Assembly (NCBI GenBank): GCA_003427395.1
Contig: BFEA01000403.1
Coordinates: forward strand, 136,304-184,026
Length of the DNA: 47,723 nucleotides
Direction: 5' to 3'
Source: Chara braunii
Lineage: Eukaryota > Streptophyta > Charophyceae > Charales > Characeae
Every line of letters begins with the position of its first letter. Position 1 is the first letter of the stretch. The notes beneath the pieces were generated by a model. That model was not told where the DNA came from, searched no databases, and saw only the letters and a list, made by a program, of their open reading frames with translations. The position numbers and the translations under genes are program-made. Shown one piece after another: positions 30,802 to 42,754 of the stretch.

Positions 30802-32536
30802 CCCCCCCTGCCGCACCGATTTTTTCTCTGCGATTTCTTTTTGTTTTTTTGTTTGCACTTTCTGCTGAATTTGTTTTTCTTCTTTTACCGACCGTTCACT
30901 ACCCTTACCCCCGGTCGACGCGGCGCATTAACAGTCGTGTAGGAAAAAAATAGTTAGGTGAGGTATTAGTGGTTTAACAACAGTTGTGGCGAAAGGTAAA
31001 ATGTTAGGCAAGTGGAGTATACAGTTTAAATGATTTTTTTTCTCAAAGCAAGGCCACTTGGTAATCTTCGAGCATATATAGGATGATGTGCTGAATTTAC
31101 CCCCTTAGTTGGATGACTTGGTAGAGGACTAACTATAATCAAATTCATTTTACATGTAGGATCATTCTAACATTACTATGATATGGTGACCCTCAGTGTT
31201 GAGAGATCCTGCAGTCAGGCCATGTATGACATAAGTGAAGTTGTGTCATGCTCCCAAAAGGTCGTTTTTTCGTCTGTGTTATTGAGGGACACTGAACTCG
31301 ATTTACAATAGGTGAAACTCCCCACCAATGGATTGGAGTCATCCACAGATAGACCTAGATTCCCTTCACTCTATTACCGCCATGAGACCGTAAGCTAACA
31401 CGAGATGTTGCTGTTGAAAAACAAAAAAGTCGTTTTGCTTGACTGTATCTGGCCCCTAATATGGTCACATGCGTTCATTTTAGGGATAAAGAGTCGATAG
31501 GATAATGCCATGCACCTTAGACGTTTTACGATCAAATTCATGTGGATAAAACAAGCGTGAACAATGATTATAACATTCTTCCGGAAAGCTAAGGCCAAAG
31601 GAAGACGTTCCCCGTCTCAGGAAGCTCTAGTTGTCTGTGTTGACGGGATGGAATAAGATCTTGAAAGGTCATTTCGGGGGAACTAAGGCTATAATGTAAA
31701 ATCGTGAAGGATTGTAGATTTTTTATGTGTAAGTTAATGTGTGCGTTAAGCTCGAGATGTGAATCTCTTTTTGTTTTGGATTTGTTATATGGGCGAGGAA
31801 TCGAACCAGGGTCCATTAGGATAGTATAGTTAGATGTATGAATGTTGTCGGAAGTGTGTATGAGGGTGAAATTTTATGTCTTGTGCGGTACTATATAGAT
31901 TTGAATTATAACCTGGTAGCCCATCATGCCTTTTGTCGCAGACAATATTGTGGGGAAGATGTTTTGGTAGCATATAGTGCAAAAGTGAGTGTGGTACATC
32001 CCTTTGTGGTTTTCTCAAAGCATTTGGTGCAGAACATGAGTATGGTTAATCTTGGGTTTTACGAACATGTTTTGACTAGTCTAGTGCTCATAAACTTGAT
32101 AGAGATTTGTAGTCTGGTTGCCTCTACGAGTTTCTTCTTGTAAGATAAAAAAAATTGCGGTAGCCTGTTTTTCACCGATGACCTAAAAGATCCCTGATGA
32201 GGATTGGAGTGGTGGCAAATCAAAACCGGCCGGATTACGCCACAATAACTGGCTCGGTACTTTCAAAACTATTTCTATATGTTCGATTATTTATAACGAT
32301 TATTTTTCATCTTGTGTGCTCTTCCTTCAAATATTGTTCTTCTTCAAGCTTTTTCTTCTTCTTGTTTTTTTTTCCTCTTCATTCTTCATCCTTCCCATGT
32401 CAGGTTTTCTCTTCACTAGCCTTGTGAATGGTATTGTACTGACTTGTATGGATGAGTTGCTATGGTAAGTGGGTAAGTGTTGGCCGACCGACAACTTTCA
32501 CACACGAAGTAACCGGTATAAGGAGTCATACTATGA
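30798..32536. other. Intergenic DNA with one LINE-tail fragment
   Basis: 31,295-31,345 carries the 'ggtg.a.ctccccaccaa' landmark of the LINE 3' region. A degenerate copy of the 'ggcgaggtactggtg' repeat lies near 30,955. Short ORFs (31,838-32,143 and others) have no recognisable domain. No gene seen. Confidence 0.4.
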
Positions 32537-33465
32537 GTGGCCTCAATATTAACATACTACATAGCATTGTCCTCGACATCTGACAGTATGACTTCTGTTG
32601 CTCAAGTATGTGGGCAACTAGGATATGTTGCCCATTTTTGCTCACATCCTCTGCGAAATTATTTGTCCAATACTAATAGGGCTATAGTTTTTGTGCAAGC
32701 GCCTCATCTAACTCTCCCTAACTTTAATGCTCGTCATGTACCATCTTATTTAAACAATAGTACAGCAGGGGCTTTGAATGGGATCAAAATAATTGATGGT
32801 TGGTTACTTTTGAAAGCGATGTTTCAGTGATAAAGGCGCACCATGACGCTGAGGACGTCAAGAAATGTTCGAGAAAAGAAAAGAAAAAACAAGTGGATCG
32901 ACAAAATAAGGAGGATGAACGAAGGGAGAAATAACGCAAGGAGCAAGAAAAGTTTCACAAAAAGTTGGAAAAAAATGAAATAAGCAGAAAAAGTTTCACA
33001 AGAAGGTGGGTGATACTATGAACGTGAGGTTTGACTTGCTCTGTGAAGCACTGATGAGAAGGAAGAACCAAAATAAGGAGAAAAAAATGGATTAAAAAAA
33101 AAAAAGATGAAAAATTTAAAACGGATGTAGTTTATAATCGAAATTTTGGTGAATGCACGCGTATCGTGACCATATGGGATATCTAGACATATTTGAGAAT
33201 TGAAAGAAGCAATACAGAAGACATAAAATGTGGGTGAGGATAGAAGAAGAGATGCGCGTAAAGAAGGAAAAAGATGTGACTATTGTTAGTGCAGATAATT
33301 AGAAATTGGAGGCTCTACGTCCAAAGCCAAAACGAGGTGGAGTAGTAATGGAGGCGACACCGACAACGAAGGCGAAAGTGCGGCCATGATATACTTCTCT
33401 TAAATCTTTTAGGAAAACACATGCAGTAAAAATGGCAGCATCTCATGCGCTAGAGGTTGCAACAG
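32537..33465 (+). pseudogene. Relic of a CCHC zinc-knuckle, coiled-coil protein
   Basis: The frame at 32,597-32,660 reads 'VAQVCGQLGYVAHFCSHPL', which fits a CxxC-x4-H-x4-C knuckle in which the first Cys is Ala and the His is Tyr, so zinc binding is lost. After the stop at 32,828 the DNA encodes, in shifting frames, a Lys/Glu-rich coiled-coil-like stretch ('KKQVDRQNKEDERREK'), then 'TMNVRFDLLCEALMRRK' and, near 33,398-33,463, 'KSFRKTHAVKMAASHALEV'. CCHC knuckles bind nucleic acid and are common in retroelement Gag and in transposon-derived host proteins. The exact family is not recognised. Confidence 0.45.
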
Positions 33466-33842
33466 GGAGGGCAAACGGGTAACCATTGCCCGTACCCAAC
33501 CATACCCAACTATAACTGCTAGGTTACAGGGGGGGCTGGGTGCCCCTTCCTAAGGGGGGGCTGGGTGCCCCTTCCTAAAGGGGAGCTGGGTATGGGCAGG
33601 CAAAAAAAATAGCGGCCATTGTTAGGGCAGGCACAGTTGCCCTTATGGAGATCATGGGCGGGTAGCGGCAGATAGGGACCTGGGGGGGAAGGGGGGGGGA
33701 CCCTAGTATGAGTGGCCAAAAAGACGAATAGAGCGCGCATGGGCAGGTAAGAGTGGCAACAAAAGAAAGGTATGGGTACAGGTGGGTAGAGGATCCTATC
33801 GGGTAACCGTGGAATACCGGGTACCTGCCCATTCCAACCCTC
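33466..33842. mobile_element. hAT-like non-autonomous element (tentative)
   Basis: The left end 'cagggagggcaaacgggta' (about 33,460-33,480) and the inverted right end 'gagggttggaatgggca' (33,825-33,842 read on minus) resemble each other and the GGGTGGCAAACGGGT-type ends of plant hAT elements. The inside repeats 'gggta' and 'acccgta'-like phrases and holds a tandem pair 'gggctgggtgccccttccta' (33,535 and 33,559). I could not confirm an 8-bp target duplication. It interrupts the CCHC relic. Confidence 0.4.
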
Positions 33843-33972
33843 ATCGCTCCGCCCCCTTTTCTCTCGCTGCCTCGTCGAAAGTCCCAAACCAGTTCCTCCC
33901 CCCCACACCACCACTGGGTCGCTGCGTTGTTGAAACTTCAGAAGTTTCCCGACTTTGAGTTGGGCCTTTTGA

Positions 33973-34096
33973 GTGGGCCTCGCTCCACTACTCACAAAAT
34001 GCAAATAAAACAACAAAAAACGGTATATTTTTTCATGTTCCAGCAGAAGATTCATTCTCATTTACCACATTTCGTGAGTAGTGGAATGAGGTAATT
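33973..34096. mobile_element. Short MITE-like foldback, about 120 bp
   Basis: 'cctcgctccactactcac' followed by 'aaaatg' (33,975-33,998) pairs with the inverse of 'catttcgtgagtagtggaatgagg' (34,068-34,091), 21 of 24 positions. The centre includes 'agcagaagattcattctc', shared with the units at 30.1-30.8 kb. No coding capacity. Confidence 0.65.
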
Positions 34097-34860
34097 GCCT
34101 CCCACCCCTTTTCATTCCCTGTTCCCACTACTCCCTTGAGTCTCCCCCCGCCGTCCACGTCCCCACTTGTCATCCTCTTTGCCGCCCGTACTTGTCCATC
34201 CTTCGTAGCTTTCATGGCTAACATCGCAGGTGTAACCCAGCAGGAGGGCGTTGCAAGTGTGATCGGCAACTGCATCAGGCGTCAGGACTCAGGAGACGGG
34301 CGCATTCGGTTACGGGTGGGTACGGGTAAAAAAAACATGGGCTGCGTAGGGTAAGGGTGGTTAACAAACAATTTGGGTTCAGGTGGCCACGTTTGGTTTT
34401 GAAAAAACAATGTCCATGAGCAGGTATGGGCAGTTACAGTCTGAAGAGGTTCGGGTAGGGCATGTGTGGGTACACACCGTTTTTTTGGGGAGCAGGTAGA
34501 GATGGGTAAAGGTGTCGTAGGCCAAGTATACTGTGGTTAAGGGTGGTCGGTTTTCAAAGAGGGTGTGGTCAGGTTGGGTACATGTGCTCTCAAAACTCTT
34601 GGTTGCCAACTCTGGGTTGCAGTGCTAAAAAACTTATGTGCAGAGGCCTTCAGTGGTCAACGGGAGAAGAAAAGAAAAAAAAAAATTGAATGAAAAGTTC
34701 GCGCGTCTCAAGATGGAGCGGCAATAGAACAGGTTGGCAACAAACCAATAAGGATGGAGAACACGACCAAAACACCAGGGACTAAAGGAAAGTAGAAAAT
34801 GGAGCACGGAGAACAATACTCATACTTGAACGATAAAGTTTTCATCACTGAGAATCGTCG
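34097..34860. other. G/T-rich intergenic DNA
   Basis: 34,300-34,580 repeats 'gggtacggg', 'gggtatgggcag' and 'gggta' phrases like the hAT-like element at 33.5 kb, so another truncated copy may be present. No gene seen. Confidence 0.4.
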
Positions 34861-35115
34861 TACTTTTGCATATGAAGAAGAATGATATTACTGCGATTTG
34901 TGCGAAGGAAGAAACATTGTACTCTACGTTGGATCACGCAACTTGAAAGGAGGACATTATTAGCAAATGTGTGGAGAAGGTGTTTGGTGGAGACCCCCTA
35001 GGGGCACGTGTTGTGGTGGAAGAGATATCTAAAGATACGAATGACAGCAATGCCGACCTCGAACACACTGACAGACATGTTAGGGTTTTTCATGAACGCA
35101 ACGGATTTGTCGTAG
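34861..35115 (+). pseudogene. Possible downstream part of the CCHC relic
   Basis: The open pieces read 'KNDITAICAKEETLYSTLDH' and, after a stop near 34,945, 'DIISKCVEKVFGGDP' and 'VVVEEISKDTNDSNADLEH'. The acidic composition and position beyond the insertions suggest it was joined to 32,537-33,465 before they occurred. This is an inference; no domain is recognised. Confidence 0.3.
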
Positions 35116-36848
35116 TTGGCTAGGAAAAGCGTGGATCATCGAAATTTCGTTTCTTCTCTACTTCGTTGTAGATTGCTAAGTCAATTGCTCTGTTTGACTA
35201 CCTTGTGTCTGATTCTCACTGGAGAGATCCTTTGGGTGTTTAAGTTAAGTGATCACATATCTATTTTAATCTCTTATAACTTGGATTTGAACCACCGTGC
35301 ACGTGCTTTTGTCGCCGTGATATGTTTACATGTGTACATCAATACTACAACTTGAGATTTGTTTACGTGTTGGAATGATCTCGTATATGATTCTAGTAAT
35401 CGTGTGCTCATTCAAAAGGGCAATCATAGGGGAAAATTATACATGTCGATAAGGCGTTGTGGGGTATACAACTATTTCGCAATATTCATTTCTGCATGTA
35501 TGGTGGACGATGTCGTGAAATGTAAAAAAACTTCATTCAAAGTTTTGCCCGTCGTTAAATAGTAAGGATAAGTAATTTAGGTCGATGAGGCAAAGAGAGG
35601 GGTTGCGTGAGCGATAAAGGGAGAAGAAAAACAGGGAGATAGGTGTGAAAATGAAAATAAGAGGAATGAGTAAATAAGTCTTAAAAAGAGTAGTAAGTCT
35701 TTGTTTGTCTTTCACTCTAACGTACACATTGTCTCGCACTGATGAAATCAAATTCTTGACTGTTGCTACAATAAAAACAGACACCGATGTGTGGTGGTGT
35801 ATCGAGGAGGATGTTCACTATCAGAATCCCAAAAAGTTACGAATCAATGTTATGGTCTTGCAAATTTTGTGCAACAAAAACATTTTATTAAATAAGATAA
35901 TCATTTCATAATACAATTACATTATTCATTCCATCTTTAAAATTATCATTCCACTTTTAAAATTTTTCGTCTTACTTGAAAACCTTTCTTTCAAAAATGG
36001 GATATTCCTTCTTGATTGAACTGCATGCTAAGGATGAAACGAAAGTTTGTATAAGTTTATCAAATATTTTAGTTGGACTATTAAAATATTTTTAGGAGTT
36101 ACAATCATAAATAGGATAATTCAATTTCAATTAGAAGATATTTATTAAAGTAGAATGAAAGTTTAATAAAGATATTTCATAGAAGGAAATTTTTTCGAAA
36201 TGCCCCTGAAGTTTTTGTTTATTTGCGATTTGCCACTTCGACGGTTGACTTCCCGTGATTTGCCCCTCTAACAATGCTCGAAGTTTTCAAAAAACCTCCA
36301 GCATCACTTAGGCCTGCGACGTTTTCGATATGCCCCTACCGACACCGGTGCCATATTTCTAGTTTTTCACTACCGGACAGATGTTCAGTACATGCACAAA
36401 AAAATTCATATGCCCCTACCAGTACCGTGCATCTTTTCATTATGCCCTCTTGACCGTTGCTGGCAGTAGTGGTTGTTCCCCTGACCTTAGGAGGGGTGCT
36501 ACCGTGACACGTTGTTTTTTTTTTTTTTTTTTTTTTTTAATTCGCTATATACTTAAAAAAAAAACATGACTATGCTAGACAACTTCATCGGACTTTCATC
36601 AACTCGTCAGAAGGTTGAACCCCTACAGTCTGCCCAAGATTCGTTTGTCCGATGGAAAAGAACTCACCACATCGCTCGGAGTTAGCAACACCCATGAGAA
36701 AAATGGTCGACTTTTCTCACACCAACCTTGCAATCCTAGTAGACTGCCAGTCCAAACCCTTAACAAGAACGGTAGTAAGTCTAAGCAACTTATCTTACAC
36801 AATCATAAAACCCACTCTCCATACCCACTCAACTATGGACACCCAATG
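35116..36848. other. AT-rich intergenic DNA
   Basis: No gene recognised. 36,200-36,450 repeats 'tatgcccctacc' and 'tttgcc.ct' phrases (36,201, 36,241, 36,262, 36,332, 36,410), possibly an old short tandem repeat. A T-run lies at 36,517-36,538. Confidence 0.4.
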
Positions 36849-36861
36849 TGAGTGTGTGTGT

Positions 36862-36893
<32 letters not shown>

Positions 36894-37031
36894 GTGTGTG
36901 CGTGCGTGCGTGCGTGTGTGTGTGTGTGTATGTGTGTGTGTGTATGCGTGTGTGTATGTGTGTGTGTGTGTGTATGTGTGTGTGTGTGTGTGTATATATA
37001 TGTGTGTGTGTGTGTGTGTATGTGTGTGTGN

Positions 37032-37086
<55 letters not shown>

Positions 37087-37096
37087 AAGAGAGAGA
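36849..37096. repeat. (GT)n microsatellite with (GA)n tail
   Basis: Interrupted GT/TATG repeats from 36,849 to 37,073 (one N at 37,031), then GA-rich to 37,112. Cys-Val or His-Thr ORFs here are artefacts. A second (GT)n tract lies at 37,222-37,272. Confidence 0.95.
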
Positions 37097-37221
37097 GAGA
37101 GGGGGGGAGAGAAAAGGTAAGTTTCCAACCTCGCGGCTGACCTCATGGTACCTCCATCGATAGGATGAGAAAAATCGAATTAATCTACCGCTAAAATATA
37201 AAAATATATACTGCCACACTT

Positions 37222-37228
37222 GTGCGTG

Positions 37229-37272
<44 letters not shown>
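37222..37272. repeat. (GT)n microsatellite
   Basis: Almost pure GT repeat, ending at 'tgtacaag'. Confidence 0.95.
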
Positions 37273-37275
<3 letters not shown>

Positions 37276-37429
37276 AAGCATAATGCTACCATAGCAACCC
37301 GTAACAAGGGAATCCTTACGTGGTCCGATCCTTAGTCACACTCACGTTAGCTTACACAGCCATGTACTCCTTGCATGCATACGCAATGTTAACATCCTGC
37401 ACACTTGCATTTTAAACAAAGATACAAAG

Positions 37430-38720
37430 AAGAGGGAGGCGGAGGGGGGGAGAGAGGAGAGCAACAGATGGTATGACCATCACACATTGGCCTAGTGACC
37501 AATGGAGTAGGGATGGCGTGTTCCATGAAGCGCTTTTCGCCATTTACGCCATAACGGCTCATCAGAGGGTAATTTTAGACCACCGGCATCCAGTGGGGAG
37601 GTAGGCGAGGGGGACACAGAGGGGGGGTAGCTAGAAATCTAGCAACTCACCATGTGCTCGTCGATGTCGACGTTGTTGGTGTGCTCTCCCAAGGCAGCCA
37701 TTGCACTCGTCTTCGAGGTGGTAGCACTTGTCCCACAGGTAATCGTGCTGACAGGGCAAATGATGCGATGCAGAAGCCGATCACAGTCTCACCGACCTGC
37801 AGTCCTCAGAGCGGAGGAGAAGCCTGAGGCAACTAGAAGGATAAAATCCTTCAAGCTGTAGACGGCTATGGTAGTGGTCGTATTCTTGACAGCGAAGGCA
37901 TGAGAGTATCAGCGGAGGGGAAAGGAGGAGAGGAGGAGGGGAATGTCCACTCAGTCGGTTTCGTCGCTTTAGCGGCGTAGAGACTCGGGAACTAGGAGGT
38001 GGAGGGGCAGATAAATAGTGGTGGACGAGGGGGAAGTGGAGGGTCAACCAATGTGTGTGCATGTGTGCAGCGGAGAAGGCAGTGGGGGTATGGGGCGATG
38101 TGGGTTCAGCTGGGGGGATGAGGTACATCTGGGGGTAGCATGGGGAGAGTGATGGGGGAGGGGGGTCAGAAAGGGAGGCATGATGTGTTGGGGGAACGCG
38201 TGGACAGTTCTCAAGTGTGTGCGTTGGGGGTGGTGGTGGTGGTATGAAGAGTAGAAGCACAAGTGGTGTGTGCGGCGTCGTGTGTGTAGGGGGTAATAGG
38301 ATTGTTGCAGGGAGGTGAGAGCAGACGACAGCAGGGGCTGGAGGTAGTGGGTGGTAGGAGGTGGGGGGTGGGGGCTGCATGGGAGGTGGTATGGGGCTGC
38401 AGGGTTGAGTCGTGTAGGAAGAAGCCGTGGTATGTGGAGCATAGTTGCAGGGGGGGAATACGTTCGCAGGTGGGGGCGACGTCTTCAGGGCGGTAGGGGA
38501 GGTGTGGGTTGCGGCCTTTTGTGTGTGCTTCGCTAGCAGCGATGGCGGGTAGTGTGGGCAAGTGGAAGTTTCTTTTGGCAGTATGGGCGTAGGAGGCGGG
38601 GAGGGCACGTTTGATTTTTTTTTGGCGGGAGGTGCTTCAAATTCATATTTTTTTGTGGGATTTTCTTGGTACTCTTTCCATTTGTTTGTAGGCCAGGGAG
38701 GTTAAGGGGAGGTAAGGGAA
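37430..38720. other. G-rich, purine-biased non-coding tract
   Basis: The plus strand is rich in G-runs (for example 38,348-38,400 with runs of 3-6 G). The long minus-strand ORF here (37,781-38,608) is Pro/Thr/Ser low-complexity with neighbouring frames also open, so it is probably a compositional artefact. G-quadruplex formation is plausible. Confidence 0.5.
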
Positions 38721-39833
38721 GAGGGGGCTTGTGGAAGGTTAGGGGTATGTTCGAGTAAACCCATACCTATGAGCGGAATGCCTGTGAAGACGACATCTCT
38801 TCAACGGATGTCATTCTCCCTCTGTGTGTTAGGCCGCTCGTAGAACGCAATGGAGCACAGCGATGGCAAGAGGGGATTAGAGAGTGTATTAGCGATGGCG
38901 TTGTAGGTTCGTGAGCATTAGGTCGCTCGTGCTTGCTTGGCACACGAGTGTAGGCGAGGGGAATGAGGTGGGATCATTGCAGATCGGGTACTCCATGGCT
39001 GTTAGGAGTGCGCAACAAGCAATCGCGGGTAAGTCCGGTAGCGCCCGTCGGGCTGCGGTAGATGGCAATGCAAGCTAGCACCATTGTATATAGTTGCCTG
39101 TGGATATAACTTGGAAGTAAGGAAATGGAAGGCGTAGTAAGCAAGGCGTATTTTTTGTATGTTTATGAGAGGGGTTTGATTTAATATGATTTTGGAGGAA
39201 AGGGTGTTCTGTTATTTTAAGTTGAGGAGAGAAAATAACGTGTTTGGTCATGGCTTCTGTAGTCGAGTGGTCCGTCCGAATGTATGGGTTACGACGCGCA
39301 TAACATGACTTTGTGCATAGTTCAAGAAATACGTAGTAGTAGGAGCAATCATATTGTAATTAGTCGTTATATTGGCTTTGTAGTGCTCATGTTACCGTAT
39401 ATTTTTCGTGATGTATTTTGTCCCGATTCTACATGTCAATCTCATTGGAGGTGTATCACGAGTTTTTATTTTTCTGAAACCTTCTCTGCGGGGTGTACGT
39501 GGAAAAGCATCGTCGTTTGTGTATGTCAGTTTGTCAACATATGCATATCTTCGTTTATTTGCGGTATGCTTATGCAGTAGTGGGAGAGGTCGCAGTCTAA
39601 TTAGTTGTTTTATATTGGGTTTATACTGCTTGTGCTAAGCACTTTTTTCGTGAGGTAGTTTGTCCTTATCTTTCGTGCCATTCTACTTGGGGTTGTATCA
39701 CAAGTTTTTGTTTTTTTGAAATTTTCTGCAGGGTATTCCTGAGAAACGTATTGTTGTTTGTGTTTCTTACTCTGTCGTTATATGTTTTTTTTCGTTTTTT
39801 TTTTTCCTCGTTTTTTTTTTATGTTTTTTTTTN

Positions 39834-39901
<68 letters not shown>

Positions 39902-40020
39902 TGGTTTTCTTTACGCAGTGAGCTAATTTTTTTATTTTTTGTATTTGTGCATGTAACTGTGTCTATATGTGAGTCACAATATTTATTTTTATTTTGTGAA
40001 AGTTAATGTATAGGTATCGT
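38721..40020. repeat. Intergenic DNA with a direct duplication and poly(T)
   Basis: 39,405-39,525 and 39,645-39,765 are imperfect direct copies (shared 'tttcgtga.gta.tttgtcc', 'gg.tgtatcac.agttttt', 'gaaa.(c/t)tt.tctgc.gggt'). A T-run with one N lies at 39,824-39,900. No gene seen. Confidence 0.6.
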
Positions 40021-40029
40021 TTTTTTTTT

Positions 40030-40800
40030 TTAAGCAGCCGGGAAGCGGACCCGGCGTCCCTTATATTTCAATAAGCCAGGAAACGGGTCTGGCATCCCTC
40101 ACAAAAGGTAGGTGGCCCCATCGAAGGGCGAGACATCACCGGTCAAGCCTTAAGATCGGACCACTGTGTCACTACAAACCCTAAAATCCGTGAAAAATAC
40201 TAACAAATAGTTGCAAACCCCGATCATCCAACCCTAATACTCTTTCAACACACGGCAGGTTCGATAACAACAACCAATTTCTATAAGCCAACAAAATCAA
40301 CAAGCCAACATAAATCTATTATCATTGGTACCTGCAATCCCGCAAACCTCATTCCCCATAGCTGCAAAAGTCAGGTGCCCAACCCTAGTTTCCACCAATC
40401 ATAAACTGACAATCACTTACAACGTATCAATCTCACAATCTAACTATTTTCTTTACATAACGATATTCCTCGTCCGATTCAACCACAATTTCTATAATCG
40501 TTCAAAACATAATTTCTATTGTCTGCAAAGAATACAAAAGGCAGCAGACGTAGAACAAACCCTAGTTTCAACAACAAAATACTAGCACATTACTTGTATT
40601 ATAGAAGTTCTTTTGTCGAGTTTCTGAGGCACCATCGGCTAAGGATATGATCATTCTGGCGAGCATGATTTTGGGATAGGCTTATTCAATTTGTGAAGGG
40701 AAGATGACCAACTTGTAAACGGAATTAAATCTTTATTCATTTAATTTAAATCACATAATTTTTATGTTTTGTGCAGAAGTTAGTATATATAACTGTAGCT
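40030..40800. other. Intergenic DNA with a 30-bp duplication
   Basis: 'cagccgggaagcggacccgg' (40,036) and 'agccaggaaacgggtctgg' (40,075) are near-copies after an A/T-run, perhaps a SINE-like end on the minus strand. No gene seen. Confidence 0.35.
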
Positions 40801-40812
40801 AGGGTCACCAGC

Positions 40813-40854
40813 CCGTACGTACGGAGGTCCCCGGGCCGACCTCCGTACGTACGG
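40813..40854. repeat. Perfect 17-bp inverted repeat with 8-nt loop
   Basis: CCGTACGTACGGAGGTC (40,813-40,829) pairs perfectly with GACCTCCGTACGTACGG (40,838-40,854) around cccgggcc. Each arm itself contains the 12-bp palindrome CCGTACGTACGG. The GC-rich patch sits in AT-rich DNA. Confidence 0.95.
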
Positions 40855-40924
40855 ACGCTCGGGGTCCCGTACGGGGGCTCAACCCGGCGTCTGGCCCCCG
40901 CCAAAAATTATTTCGGGGCCTAAA

Positions 40925-41986
40925 AATACTTTTTCTTTTCTGATTTTGTTTTTGTGAGTTTTGTATGACGTGAGGTACCTGTCGATAAATTTTCAAGTCA
41001 TTTGGCTCAGCCAAATAGGAATTAAAAATCGCCAAAGATGGCGGTGTCAAAACGTGCTCGCCCACGTTTTTTTTCACTTTTTGCTTTTTGTTTTCACTTC
41101 AGTTCGGGGTCTTAACAATTTTATTATTTTTTAAAACTTTTTTAGTGGGTTTGGCATGATGTGAAGTACACATCTGTAAATATTCAGGGCATTTAGCTAT
41201 GCCCAAAAAAAATGAAAAATTGCCAAAGATGGCGGTGTTCGCAGCCCTTAGGCTGTGGTATAGTGGGCTTCGATGTCTGTGTCAAGGTGTCGCATTTTTG
41301 GCAGCGGGCGACCAGAACGCAAGTGGGTTTTTTTAGGGCAAAAAAAATTGGGGGACCGCTCCTTGGCAAATTGCGGACTACCTATAGCTAGCTCTGGTAG
41401 AACCGCGACTTTGAAAAAACGAAGAACCAGCCCTCGGGTGGAAGTGGGCCCCAAAAAGAAGTGGGGGCATTGGACCGGTCCTCGGGTAGAAGCGGACCCC
41501 AAAAAGAAGTCAGGGCATGTGATCTGCAAAAAGGCCCTCAGGCCCAGGCGTTGAGCTCCGTCTTCTCAAAACAGGGAGGTCAGGCACAACGAAACAGACG
41601 TTTTGCAAGAGGCAACTTTGGCGATTTTATGTGCTCAGACGAACATGCAAAAAAATCTGAAATTTTAAGAATCCATAGATGAGGTCATGTTCTTTCCATA
41701 AATAATAATAGAACATTTGCAAAAAATCATTTAGACTGCGAAATAAATCGTCGTGCCGATTCAGCACATTTTTCATTTTTGCCACTCAGCCATGCCTGGG
41801 CGAACTAAAAAAGTACTCCAAATTCAGTAAGTTTTCACGCTCAGAAGAATGGGTGAAAAAACCTGAAAATTGGAGTACTCGTAAATTTTGTTGTGATCTT
41901 TCCAGGACAAACGCCACATAAATTTAAAAAAATCATTCCAATTGCGAAATAGATTGCGGCCGCAATTTGACCCATATTTCAATTTT

Positions 41987-41990
<4 letters not shown>
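40925..41990. repeat. Diverged tandem duplications
   Basis: 40,945-41,045 and 41,140-41,240 are related (both end 'gccaaagatggcggtgt' at 41,031 and 41,222). 41,715-41,785 and 41,920-41,990 are related ('aaaatcatt....attgcgaaatagatt' and 'catatttcatttttgccactc'-like ends). A shorter pair lies at 41,430-41,472 and 41,480-41,520 ('ccctcgggt.gaag.gg' and 'ccccaaaaagaagt'). No gene recognised; a 93-codon frame here follows the short repeats. Confidence 0.6.

Positions 41991-41992
<2 letters not shown>

Positions 41993-42027
<35 letters not shown>
41993..42027. repeat. (CT)n microsatellite
   Basis: About 17 CT repeats. A small ORF after it (from ATG 42,105 to 42,305) encodes no recognised domain. 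Confidence 0.95.
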
Positions 42028-42031
<4 letters not shown>

Positions 42032-42754
42032 GGCGTTGCATCACTTCAGGAGTGCGAGTTCTGAGAGAACCAAGACCTTGACGATTATCGAAACTTTTCA
42101 TCGAATGGTAGCTAGCACATACGAGATGGCGGATCTACCGCCCGTGATTGACCTGTTCGGACGGGAACCCCGACTCATGGATTACCCATGGAGGATAACC
42201 CGGACCACGATACTTGCGTTCATCCGAAACTGCAGGGACGCGGACGTCCGAAATAAATTCCAGGAGTACCTGGAAAAGCAAGAAGCACAAAATCGACGGA
42301 CATAAAACTGAAAGTCCAAAATAAAATACGTCAAGAAATTCACACGACTCGGAATATAAAGCTAAAATCACAAATCAAAAAATCAAAAATCAAAAATCAA
42401 AAATATAATTTTGCACGGAATGAAAATAAATTTTCAGACGAAAAAGAAACATACACGACTAAGTACTCCGGAATGTCACGGAATCTCTTCAGATATAACG
42501 ACGTAACAGTGTCGCTCACATTTTCAAACATACGAAATAGATAGAAGATGAAAAACCTAAAGCAGTGAAAACGAACCAATAAAGAAAAAGTACTCACATG
42601 GAAATGAAGGAAAATACACGGCCATGAAAGTAAACAAGAACAGAACAACAAACAAGGCCAGATTCGAGTCAGTATAAAAAAACAGCAGAGTTATAGGCAA
42701 GTACCACAGTAAGACGGAACTCCAACAGAGAGGAGAGTACGCGAGTAGCACGCA
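42028..42754. other. AT-rich DNA upstream of the Penelope-like element
   Basis: Contains a short (ATCAAAA)n run near 42,368-42,404. It may include a remnant of an upstream 5'-truncated element copy, but I see no RT motif. No gene supported. Confidence 0.35.

Noticed and set aside
30065-30953. ORFs rich in Ser-Leu or Arg-Glu
   Set aside because: They are translations of (CT)n and (GA)n microsatellites.
36829-37219. ORFs rich in Cys-Val or His-Thr
   Set aside because: Translations of the (GT)n microsatellite.
37781-38608. 275-codon minus-strand ORF (Pro/Thr/Ser-rich)
   Set aside because: It lies in a G-rich tract, other frames there are also open, and no domain or normal codon pattern is visible.
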